From assembly GCA_001786225.1 (NCBI GenBank), contig MFVV01000004.1, forward strand, positions 1-8,798: a stretch of DNA of 8,798 nucleotides, in the 5' to 3' direction. This document shows positions 1 through 6,261 of this stretch, one piece after another; position 1 is the stretch's first letter; each line of letters begins with the position of its first letter. The position numbers and the translations under genes were made by a program. The notes below the pieces were generated by a model, which was not told the DNA's origin, made no database searches, and was given only the letters and a program-made list of their open reading frames with translations. The stretch comes from Candidatus Nomurabacteria bacterium RIFCSPLOWO2_12_FULL_46_14. GTDB taxonomy: Bacteria > Patescibacteriota > Minisyncoccia > Phycocordibacterales > UBA9973.

Positions 1-1321
1 AAACAATCCTGATTTTCGCGCCGATGCCGTTAAATCGCCTAACGATGTCTTCATAGCCGCGAAGAATTTGATAAACATTACGCAGAATAGATTTACCCGG
101 AGCTGCCAGCATGGCGAGCATAATGACCACCGAGGGTCGGAGAGCTGGCGGGCAGACCAGTTGGCCGGGCTTCCATTCCGTGGGGCCATGGACGAAGACG
201 CGATGCGGGTCGGCGAGGAGGACATTGGCCCCGAGATGATTAAGCTCCGTCAGGTATATAGCCCGGTTCTCATAAACCCAGTCATGAATGAGGGTCTGGC
301 CTTTGGCGCAGGCGGCAACGAGGCCGAAAAACGGCAGATTATCTATATTTATTCCCGGGTAAGGCCGGGCTTCAATTTTATCTTCTAGCGCCAGGAGTTT
401 AGAGGGCTGGATTAATATGTCTATCAGTTTGGTTCGCCGGTTACGGGAGAGATAATTTTTCAAAATTTTATAGCGCAGACCCATTTTTTTAAGTTTATAG
501 AGTTCCAATTCCAAAAATTCCACCGGACAGCGTTTGATTTGGAGCTCCGAATTGGTGGCAATCGCGGCGGTCAGCCACATCATGGATTCTATCGGGTCTT
601 CACTGTTGTAGTATTCCACTTTTTTATTTATTTCTTTAAGGCCGTAGACGGTAATGGTGGTAGTATTCGCGCCTTCTATTCTCACTCCTAGTTTTTCAAG
701 GAAAAAGCATATTTCCTGCACCATATAATTTGCGCTCGCGAATTTGATGGTAGTTTTGCCGGGAATCAAAGCCGCCGCCATCAGCAAATTTTCGCAGGCA
801 GTATCGCCGGATTCATACATTATTATTTCCGCTGGCCGGAATTTGCCCCGGATTAACCGATAGTTCTGATTGGTCACTTTAACTTCTACGCCGAGCTCGG
901 CCAATCCATAGATATGGGCGCTGATGGTTCTTTTGCCGAGCTTACAGCCTTCCGCATGGGGCAGGGAGAAAGTTTTTAAATGGTGAATCAGTGGCCCGGC
1001 TAGCATGATGATACTGCGAGTTTTGATGGCGGCGTTGATGTCCAAGTTTTCCATCTTGAATTTTTTGGGCGGCCTTACCTCTAGGCTCTGGGGTCCTGTC
1101 CATTTTATCCGGACACCGATGCTCTGAAGAACCTCTATGACCCGATATACTTCTTCAATCCGAGAAATGCCGTGAAGAATAGTGGTCCCTTGATTCAAGA
1201 GAGAAGCGCATAAAAGACCCACCGAGCCGTTTTTGGAAGTGTTGGTGGTGATGGCGCCCCGGAGTTTCCGTCCGCCCTCTATAATGAAATCATTCGCGAT
1301 TTTTGTTTTCTTTGTTCTCAT
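1..1321 (-). CDS. murA: UDP-N-acetylglucosamine 1-carboxyvinyltransferase (MurA), divergent; 3' end outside window
   Basis: Probably the first committed enzyme of peptidoglycan synthesis, transferring enolpyruvate from PEP to UDP-GlcNAc in the cytoplasm. The minus frame from ATG at 1321 stays open to the window edge, giving 440 residues. Since MurA normally ends a few residues after this point, only the tail is missing. Visible motifs: SKN at 29-31 (catalytic Lys-Asn of the usual GAKN), Arg102, the active-site loop EGCKLGKR with Cys126 (the fosfomycin-target cysteine) and Arg131, PYPGINID with Asp327 (Asp305 in E. coli), and LRGYE with Arg421 (Arg397). The usual DLRA motif reads ALRPS at 393-397, so its Asp is Ala. 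The GATEN-like motif reads GDTACEN. The start is the first ATG after tRNA-Leu, 7 nt away, without a Shine-Dalgarno. The gene is probably co-transcribed with the tRNA. Family membership is secure. Whether it is the only MurA or a divergent paralog cannot be decided here. Confidence 0.9.
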   Translation of the reverse strand, partial: MRTKKTKIANDFIIEGGRKLRGAITTNTSKNGSVGLLCASLLNQGTTILHGISRIEEVYRVIEVLQSIGVRIKWTGPQSLEVRPPKKFKMENLDINAAIKTRSIIMLAGPLIHHLKTFSLPHAEGCKLGKRTISAHIYGLAELGVEVKVTNQNYRLIRGKFRPAEIIMYESGDTACENLLMAAALIPGKTTIKFASANYMVQEICFFLEKLGVRIEGANTTTITVYGLKEINKKVEYYNSEDPIESMMWLTAAIATNSELQIKRCPVEFLELELYKLKKMGLRYKILKNYLSRNRRTKLIDILIQPSKLLALEDKIEARPYPGINIDNLPFFGLVAACAKGQTLIHDWVYENRAIYLTELNHLGANVLLADPHRVFVHGPTEWKPGQLVCPPALRPSVVIMLAMLAAPGKSILRNVYQILRGYEDIVRRFNGIGAKIRIV

Positions 1322-1328
1322 CTTTTTG

Positions 1329-1410
1329 TGCCGGGAGGGAGAATCGAACTCCCATGAGTTGCCTCGCACGATTTTGAGTCGTGTGCGTCTACCAATTCCG
1401 CCATCCCGGC
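1329..1410 (-). tRNA. tRNA-Leu, anticodon CAA (reads UUG)
   Basis: The minus strand folds into a full class II cloverleaf of 82 nt. A 7-bp acceptor stem pairs GCCGGGA with TCCCGGC, and the discriminator base is A. The D-loop has the bacterial Leu-type GGAATTGGTAGACGC. The anticodon stem pairs CACGA with TCGTG around loop CTCAAAA, putting anticodon CAA at 1376-1374. The variable arm is short but stemmed (GAG, GCAA loop, CTC), as expected for Leu. The T arm is GGGAG-TTCGATT-CTCCC. No CCA is encoded: the discriminator is followed by CAA, so CCA must be added by nucleotidyltransferase. murA begins 7 nt downstream on the same strand. Confidence 0.97.
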
Positions 1411-1419
1411 GGTTTACAA

Positions 1420-1448
1420 ATCTTACTTGAATTTGCCAAAAAAATCAA
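1420..1448 (-). promoter_or_regulatory. Candidate sigma70-type promoter for tRNA-Leu (and murA)
   Basis: On the minus strand TTGATT (1448-1443) lies exactly 17 nt from TAAGAT (1425-1420). Each matches four of six consensus bases. The predicted start falls about 3 nt upstream of the mature tRNA 5' end at 1410, as expected for a tRNA promoter. The box overlaps the plus-strand parB promoter. Inference from consensus and spacing only. Confidence 0.5.
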
Positions 1449-1455
1449 TTACAAT
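1427..1455 (+). promoter_or_regulatory. Candidate promoter for parB placing the transcript start at its ATG
   Basis: TTGAAT (1427-1432) is followed after exactly 17 nt by TACAAT (1450-1455), a five-of-six -10 match. Only 6 nt separate the -10 box from the parB ATG at 1462, so initiation at the usual distance would give a leaderless or near-leaderless mRNA. No Shine-Dalgarno lies before the ATG, which fits. It overlaps the opposing tRNA-Leu promoter almost completely. Confidence 0.6.
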
Positions 1456-1461
1456 TGCTGT

Positions 1462-2439
1462 ATGTCCAACTTGTACTCCAATTCAATTTTTTGGATTGAG
1501 ACCGGCAAAATCAAACCCAATCCCTACCAGCCTCGGCGGGATTTTGACGAAGCGCGCCTCCTGGATTTAGCGGATTCCATAAAACAATACGGGGTTCTCC
1601 AGCCCATCGTTATCTCCCGAACAGAGGTGGAAAAGGAAGACGGCGGAATTGTGGCGGAATATGAGCTTATCTCCGGCGAGCGCCGCTTGCGCGCGGCCAA
1701 GTTGGCCGGCGTGGCCCAGGTGCCGGCGATTATCCGCGCCGGCGACACCGCTATGATGAAGTTGGAACTCGCCATTATTGAGAACTTGCAACGCGAGGAC
1801 CTGAACGTCGTGGACCGGGCGCGGGCCTTTGAACGGTTGACTAAAGAATTCAAATTCACCCACGCGGAAGTGGGCAGGAAAATAGGCAAGAGCCGGGAAT
1901 TTGTTTCCAATTCTCTGCGCATTTTGTCTTTAACTCCCGAAATTCTGGAGGCCATCTCCCAAGGCAAGGTAAGCGACGGCCACACTCGGCCCATTCTGAT
2001 GCTCCGGGACCACCCGGAAGAACAATTGGTCTTGTTTAAAGAAATAGTCTATAAAAAAATCACTGTCCGAGAAGCGGAGCGCCTGGCTCGTAAGATAGCC
2101 TTTGACCGCGTGCGCAAGAAAGAATTCCTGCCCGAACCAGAAGTGGTGGAATTGGAAGAAGAATTTCAGCAAAAGCTCGGCACGCGAGTGCACATCGACC
2201 GGACTGCCCAAGGCGGCCAGATTAAAATTGATTTTTTCTCTCTGGCGGACTTGCGAGCTATTTTGGAAGCGATAAATAAATCGGGGGAAGATAAGAGCCC
2301 GACAGAAATGCTGGAGAATTATATTGCCGTCAATCCGGAAGAGACGGAACACTTGGAAAAAACCGAGGCGGAAAGAGCTTCTGAAGATAAGGATCAGGCG
2401 GAAACTCTGCTTTACGATATAAATAATTTTAATCTCTAG
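1462..2439 (+). CDS. parB: ParB/Noc-family chromosome-partitioning protein
   Basis: Probable DNA-binding CTPase clamp that loads at parS sites and helps segregate the chromosome. The 325-residue protein has the ParB order: NPYQPR near residues 20-25, the CTP-binding C-box GERRLRAA at 72-79, ENLQREDLN at 107-115, a helix-turn-helix at about 131-155, SDGHTRPIL at 171-179 (usually SGHARALL), and the C-terminal dimerisation segment at about 240-272. An acidic tail of about 50 residues follows. The frame stays open upstream to 1381, but that longer start lies inside tRNA-Leu. The ATG at 1462 sits directly behind a good -10 box and gives the expected N-terminus. No parA is present in the window and I saw no canonical parS sequence. 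The gene converges on rel with a 12-nt gap and no obvious terminator hairpin. Family assignment is firm; partner and binding sites are unknown. Confidence 0.94.
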   Translation: MSNLYSNSIFWIETGKIKPNPYQPRRDFDEARLLDLADSIKQYGVLQPIVISRTEVEKEDGGIVAEYELISGERRLRAAKLAGVAQVPAIIRAGDTAMMKLELAIIENLQREDLNVVDRARAFERLTKEFKFTHAEVGRKIGKSREFVSNSLRILSLTPEILEAISQGKVSDGHTRPILMLRDHPEEQLVLFKEIVYKKITVREAERLARKIAFDRVRKKEFLPEPEVVELEEEFQQKLGTRVHIDRTAQGGQIKIDFFSLADLRAILEAINKSGEDKSPTEMLENYIAVNPEETEHLEKTEAERASEDKDQAETLLYDINNFNL

Positions 2440-2451
2440 AGACCCGCTACT

Positions 2452-3921
2452 TTATTTGGTTCCGAAAGATTTAAGTTTGGAGAGCAGAGTGTTTTGTTCC
2501 AGATAATTCCGGATGTGTTTTTTGGCGACCGAAGTTTTGGTGTGCTCCAGCCATTTGCTGGACGGATGGCAGTCCCGCTTGTTCATAATCTCCACGATAT
2601 CGCCATTACGGAGATTGGAAAATATCTGGGTCATTTTGCCGTTAACCTTGACGCCAGAAATATGGTCGCCGATATCCGAATGAATGGAATAAGCGAAATC
2701 AATCGGCGAAGAATCTTCCGGCAGGTCTATAACATCGCCTTTAGGCGTGAAGACGAAAATCCGATTATTGAAAAAATCCATTTTCAGGTGTTTAATGAAT
2801 TCTTCGGGATTTTCCGGAACATAGTTCAGATTTTTCAGCTCCTGCATCCACTTTAATCCGGATTTTTTGTCATGAGTTTTTTTGTTGTCTTTTTCTTTAT
2901 AGGCGAAGTGAGCGGCTATGCCGTAAGCCGCTTCGGCGTGCATTTCCTCGGTTCGTATCTGGATTTCCGCCACGCCAGTGGGCCCCGTAAAAACAGTGGT
3001 GTGGATGGAACGGTAGCCGTTGGGCTTGGGCAGGGAAATATAATCCTTAATTCTGCCCGGCAGGGGCTTCCAGATAGAATGGACGATGCCCAGCACTTTA
3101 TAGCATTCCGCCACCGTTTTCACCATGACCCGTAAAGCCACAATGTCGTATATTTTATCCAGGTCCATATTGTATTTCAGGAGCTTGCGGTACAGGCTGT
3201 ATTTATGCTTGACCCGATAGTCAATCTCCGTAAATTTTATTTTGTTTTTCCTAAGCTGGCGAATCAGTTCCGCCCGGACTTCCGCCAGGGATTTTTTATA
3301 AATGGCCTCTTTTTCCCGAATTATTTCTGCCACCTGCGCGTATTCTTTGGGGTAAGCGTAGGGGAAGGCGGCGTCCTCCAGAGCGCCTTTTAATTTCCCC
3401 ATACCCAGGCGATTAGCTAAAGAAGCGTAGACCTCTATGGATTCTATGGCGATGCGCTGTCTTTTGTCTTCCCGGAGAGAAGAGAGGGTTCGGAGATTAT
3501 GCAGGCGGTCGGCGAATTTAATAATCAGCACCCGGATGTCGTCGGCCATGGCCACAAAAAACTTGCGCAAACTCTCTATGTGCCGCTCGTGCCCTCGGTA
3601 TTTCAGGGTGCCGAGTTTAGTGACCCCCTTAACTAGAAAAAGAACGTCTTTGCCGAATTCTTTCTCCAGCTCCGCTTCATTCACCTTGGTATCTTCCAAA
3701 AGGTCGTGCAGGAGTCCCGCCACGATAGTATTGACCCCCACTCGCAGTTTGCCCAAAAGTTTGGCGGTTTCAAACACATGAGAAAAATAAGGCTCGCCGT
3801 TGAGCCTTCGCTGTCCGATATGAGCCTGCTCCGCGAACTTGTAGGCCTTTTTTATAAAGTCCTCTTCTTTTTTGGTTATTTTACCCTTAAGAAGATCGAT
3901 TAATTCTTTAACATCCGCCAT
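2452..3921 (-). CDS. rel: Bifunctional-type (p)ppGpp synthetase/hydrolase (Rel/SpoT family), short form
   Basis: Makes and probably degrades the alarmone (p)ppGpp in the stringent response. In 489 residues it shows an N-terminal HD hydrolase domain with His48, the His72-Asp73 pair in LLHDLLEDT, and FADRLHN at 136-142. The synthetase domain follows with RIKD at 290-293, GYRSIHTTV at 302-310 and EIQIRT at 319-324, and then a TGS domain at about 387-448. RIKD has the positively charged form seen in bifunctional Rel enzymes rather than the ExDD form of synthetase-only RelA. All key hydrolase residues are retained, so both activities are expected. Family members are usually 700 residues or more. 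This one stops about 40 residues after TGS and lacks the helical/zinc-finger and ACT regulatory domains. It is the last gene of the dprA-topA-rel strand block, 30 nt after topA, with its own strong -10 box. relA or spoT would be equally valid symbols. Confidence 0.95.
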   Translation of the reverse strand: MADVKELIDLLKGKITKKEEDFIKKAYKFAEQAHIGQRRLNGEPYFSHVFETAKLLGKLRVGVNTIVAGLLHDLLEDTKVNEAELEKEFGKDVLFLVKGVTKLGTLKYRGHERHIESLRKFFVAMADDIRVLIIKFADRLHNLRTLSSLREDKRQRIAIESIEVYASLANRLGMGKLKGALEDAAFPYAYPKEYAQVAEIIREKEAIYKKSLAEVRAELIRQLRKNKIKFTEIDYRVKHKYSLYRKLLKYNMDLDKIYDIVALRVMVKTVAECYKVLGIVHSIWKPLPGRIKDYISLPKPNGYRSIHTTVFTGPTGVAEIQIRTEEMHAEAAYGIAAHFAYKEKDNKKTHDKKSGLKWMQELKNLNYVPENPEEFIKHLKMDFFNNRIFVFTPKGDVIDLPEDSSPIDFAYSIHSDIGDHISGVKVNGKMTQIFSNLRNGDIVEIMNKRDCHPSSKWLEHTKTSVAKKHIRNYLEQNTLLSKLKSFGTK

Positions 3922-3928
3922 GAGATAA

Positions 3929-3937
3929 ATTATAGCA
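3929..3937 (-). promoter_or_regulatory. Extended -10 promoter element for rel
   Basis: In the 30-nt gap between topA and rel the minus strand reads TGC-TATAAT (3937-3929), a perfect -10 hexamer with the TG extension. The hexamer ends 7 nt before the rel ATG at 3921, so the transcript would begin at or next to the start codon. The -35 position (AAGTAA, 17 nt upstream) is poor, as is usual for extended -10 promoters. There is no Shine-Dalgarno. This suggests rel can be transcribed independently of topA. Confidence 0.6.
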
Positions 3938-3951
3938 CATAGTATTTTTCG

Positions 3952-6222
3952 TTACTTGATTTTAGCTTTATGCGGATTATGGTTGGGGCAGGATTTATTG
4001 GAACAGCGTTCCGGAATGGTTTTGGTACCCTCCATCATCAAACTGCCGCATTCCTTGCAAATATTTCCAGTGGGCTTGGATTTCATGGCAAATTTGCATT
4101 CCGGATAATCAGAACAGGAATAGAAGATGCCGAATCTACCGCGCCGTTCTGTCAGGTCGCCGACTTTGCAGACAGGGCAGGGCACTCCGGTTTTCTTTCG
4201 GGCCTCTTCTGCTTCATCTTTTTTAATGAATTTGCATTTGGGGTAGCGGGAGCAGGAAATAAAAGTGCCAGAGCCGTCTCGCCGCTCTCGCACCACCAGC
4301 TTGCCATCTTTCTTATCTCCACACTCGGGGCAGGCTTCGCCGGTTTCCTTTGGACCCTGAAGCTCCGTGCCATCTGTTTGCAGAGCGCCGTCGCAGAAAG
4401 GGTAATCAGAGCAGGAATAAAACTTGCCGACGCGAGAGAGTTTGATAATCATTTTTTTGTCGCATTTCGGGCATTTAATATTTTCTGGTGCGTCGCCCAG
4501 ATTGGTGGCTTTTTCCAGTTTTTCTTTAGACTTCACTTCTTTAAGAAATGGGCCGTAGAAATCTCGCAAGGTTTTCTCGTATTCCCGCTCTCCCCGAGAA
4601 ATTTCGTCCAGTTCGTCTTCCATCTCCGCGGTAAAAGTGTCGGAAATATATTTAGCAAAATGTTGCTCCAGAAAATCAGACACGACTTCGCCGACATCAG
4701 TAGGGAATAGGGTCTTGCCTTCTTTATTTACATATCCACGGTCTTCAATCGTTCTCATAATAGAAGCATAGGTAGAAGGTCTGCCGATGCCTCTGCTTTC
4801 AAGCTCTTTAATGAGGCCGGCTTCGGAATATCTGTCCGGCGGCAAGGTAAATTTTTCCTCGCTTGTGAGATCCAGTAATTTTAATTTTTCTCCGACAACG
4901 CATTTTGGTAATTCCACATCTTCTCCTCTGGCATCGCTGTCTACTTTGAGCCAGCCCGGAGAAAGCAGTCGGGAGCCGGTGGCTGTGAAATCAGGGATTG
5001 CGGAAGTCGGACTTCTGCCAATTGGCGGAAGTCCGACTTCCGCAATATTCGCGCTGATTTTAGTTTTTAATAATTTTGCATCGCTCATTTGCGAGGAAAC
5101 AGCTCGCTCCCATATCAGCTTGTATAATTTGTTTTGTTCCTCTGTGCCGGCTTTAAGATTGTCTATGTGGGTCGGCCGGATAGCTTCATGGGCCTCCTGG
5201 GCATTTTTGGATTTGGTTTTGTAAATTCGCGCCTGGGAATATTCCTTGCCGTATTTTTTTTGGATAAAAGATACGATTTGTCCTTGGGCAACAGCGGAGA
5301 TATTGGTGCTGTCGGTGCGCATATAAGTAATGTGGCCCGCCTCGTAGAGCTTCTGGGCTATCTGCATCGTCCGGGAAGGGGAGTAACCCAAGCGAGTGCT
5401 GGCAGTTTGTTGTAAAGTAGAGGTGGTAAATGGAGCTCGTGGCGAACGTTTTTGATTGGATTCTTTAACATCGGTTATAATCCACTTTTCTTTGCGGCCT
5501 TCTGTCATTATTTTTTCCACCAGTTTCTCATCTCGGGGTTCTTGTGAACACTCAAGAGTAAGTCGGCTCTCCAAGGTCGGACCTTCGGACTCCTTAAGGT
5601 CCGACCTTTTTCCACTGCTAGTTTCAAATTCTCCCCAAATTTTCCAGAATTTTTCCGGTACAAAAGCCCGGATTTCTCGTTCCCGCTCCATTATTATGCG
5701 CAAGGCCGGGGACTGGACACGTCCCGCAGAAAGTCCGTAACGCACTTTCTTCCAAATAAGCCCGGAGAGGTCGTAACCAACCAGCCGGTCCAGCACTCGG
5801 CGGGCTTCTTGGGCTTTACGTAGGAAAGTATCAATTTTCCTCGGATGTTTCAATGCTTCTTCTATCGCTTCTTTGGTGATTTCATGAAAGACTATCCTCT
5901 CTATTGATGCCTGAATTTTATTATCTTTTTTCAGAAGTTCTTCTATGTGCCAGGCTATTGCTTCACCTTCACGGTCGGGATCTGTGGCGAGCAACACTTC
6001 GGTAGCTTTATGAGCCAGAGCTTGTAATTCATGAACTATTTTTTCTTTACCTTTCGATATCTCATAATGAGGAATAAAACCAGACTCTATGTCAATCGCT
6101 TTTTTGTTGGACTTAGGTAAATCCCGGATATGCCCCACCGAAGCGCGCACGGTAAAAGCGCCTTCTAAATATTTTTCAATAGTCTTTGCCTTGGAGGGCG
6201 ATTCGACAATTAATAATCGCAT
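3952..6222 (-). CDS. topA: DNA topoisomerase I (type IA), carrying two in-frame palindromic insertions
   Basis: Relaxes negatively supercoiled DNA by transient single-strand cleavage. The 756-residue protein begins with a Toprim domain (Glu7 in IVESPSKAK; metal-binding acidic cluster DPDREGEAIAWH at 81-92). It continues with GRVQSPALR at 168-176 and the active-site GHITYMRTDS at 296-305, where Tyr300 is the expected nucleophile. ESRGIGRPSTYASIM at 475-489 completes the core. Four C-terminal Cys4 zinc ribbons lie at about 584-610, 631-663, 682-709 and 722-745. Two stretches look inserted: residues about 205-217 and 394-409. They are encoded by the palindromes at 5573-5608 and 4997-5046 and fall in variable regions away from the catalytic motifs, so the enzyme is probably active. 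The gene is 39 nt after dprA, an adjacency also common in Firmicutes, and 30 nt before rel. Confidence 0.97.
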   Translation of the reverse strand: MRLLIVESPSKAKTIEKYLEGAFTVRASVGHIRDLPKSNKKAIDIESGFIPHYEISKGKEKIVHELQALAHKATEVLLATDPDREGEAIAWHIEELLKKDNKIQASIERIVFHEITKEAIEEALKHPRKIDTFLRKAQEARRVLDRLVGYDLSGLIWKKVRYGLSAGRVQSPALRIIMEREREIRAFVPEKFWKIWGEFETSSGKRSDLKESEGPTLESRLTLECSQEPRDEKLVEKIMTEGRKEKWIITDVKESNQKRSPRAPFTTSTLQQTASTRLGYSPSRTMQIAQKLYEAGHITYMRTDSTNISAVAQGQIVSFIQKKYGKEYSQARIYKTKSKNAQEAHEAIRPTHIDNLKAGTEEQNKLYKLIWERAVSSQMSDAKLLKTKISANIAEVGLPPIGRSPTSAIPDFTATGSRLLSPGWLKVDSDARGEDVELPKCVVGEKLKLLDLTSEEKFTLPPDRYSEAGLIKELESRGIGRPSTYASIMRTIEDRGYVNKEGKTLFPTDVGEVVSDFLEQHFAKYISDTFTAEMEDELDEISRGEREYEKTLRDFYGPFLKEVKSKEKLEKATNLGDAPENIKCPKCDKKMIIKLSRVGKFYSCSDYPFCDGALQTDGTELQGPKETGEACPECGDKKDGKLVVRERRDGSGTFISCSRYPKCKFIKKDEAEEARKKTGVPCPVCKVGDLTERRGRFGIFYSCSDYPECKFAMKSKPTGNICKECGSLMMEGTKTIPERCSNKSCPNHNPHKAKIK
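4997..5046. repeat. 50-bp palindromic element inside topA (element A)
   Basis: A nearly perfect 50-bp palindrome centred on AATT (5020-5023). 24 of 25 pairs are complementary; the exception is 5016/5027 (T opposite G). Each half is itself a small palindrome, GGAAGTC-G-GACTTC on the left and GAAGTC-C-GACTTCC on the right. It is read in frame on the minus strand as AEVGLPPIGRSPTSAI (residues about 394-409). Across this stretch a typical topoisomerase I would run directly from the preceding strand (KTKISANI) to the conserved FTATGSRLLSPGWL segment. It shares its core with the element at 5573-5608. Confidence 0.85.
5573..5608. repeat. 36-bp palindromic element inside topA (element B)
   Basis: Perfect 13-bp inverted arms, AAGGTCGGACCTT (5573-5585) and AAGGTCCGACCTT (5596-5608), flank a 10-base spacer CGGACTCCTT. 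The spacer partly repeats the arm sequence. Each arm is again an odd palindrome around a single central G or C. The 36 bp equal 12 codons and are read on the minus strand as about RSDLKESEGPTL (residues 206-217), in a variable region after the Toprim/domain II boundary. The design and GTCGGAC/GTCCGAC core match element A, while the flanking stem bases differ in a paired way. Confidence 0.85.
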
Positions 6223-6230
6223 GACTTCCA

Positions 6231-6259
6231 GTATTACACGAAATACTTTTCTTTTGCAA
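6231..6259 (-). promoter_or_regulatory. Weak candidate promoter for topA with overlapping inverted repeat
   Basis: In the 39-nt gap after dprA the minus strand has TTGCAA (6259-6254), a 17-nt spacer, and TAATAC (6236-6231), which ends 8 nt before the topA ATG at 6222. The -10 matches only three of six bases. An inverted repeat AGTATT/AATACT (6230-6235 and 6242-6247) overlaps the -10 and could be an operator or chance. A GGAAG five bases long lies 3 nt before the ATG, so a weak ribosome-binding site is the alternative reading. Confidence 0.35.
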
Positions 6260-6261
6260 AT

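Noticed and set aside
1381..1461. Longer N-terminus for ParB starting at 1381
   Set aside because: It would translate through tRNA-Leu and the promoter region. The ATG at 1462 gives the normal ParB N-terminus and sits behind a good -10 box.
2440..2451. Bidirectional terminator between parB and rel
   Set aside because: The 12-base gap has no stem-loop beyond a short TCTAGA palindrome and no T-run; termination must occur elsewhere or by another mechanism.
3970..4710. 246-codon plus-strand open frame
   Set aside because: It is antisense to the zinc-ribbon end of topA, with Phe/Ala-rich low-plausibility sequence and no motif. topA on the other strand is certain.
4997..5608. Palindromes as Rho-independent terminators or as a CRISPR array
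   Set aside because: Both lie deep inside topA, which continues beyond them. There is no U-tract in the topA sense direction, and only two non-identical copies about 530 bp apart with no spacer pattern.
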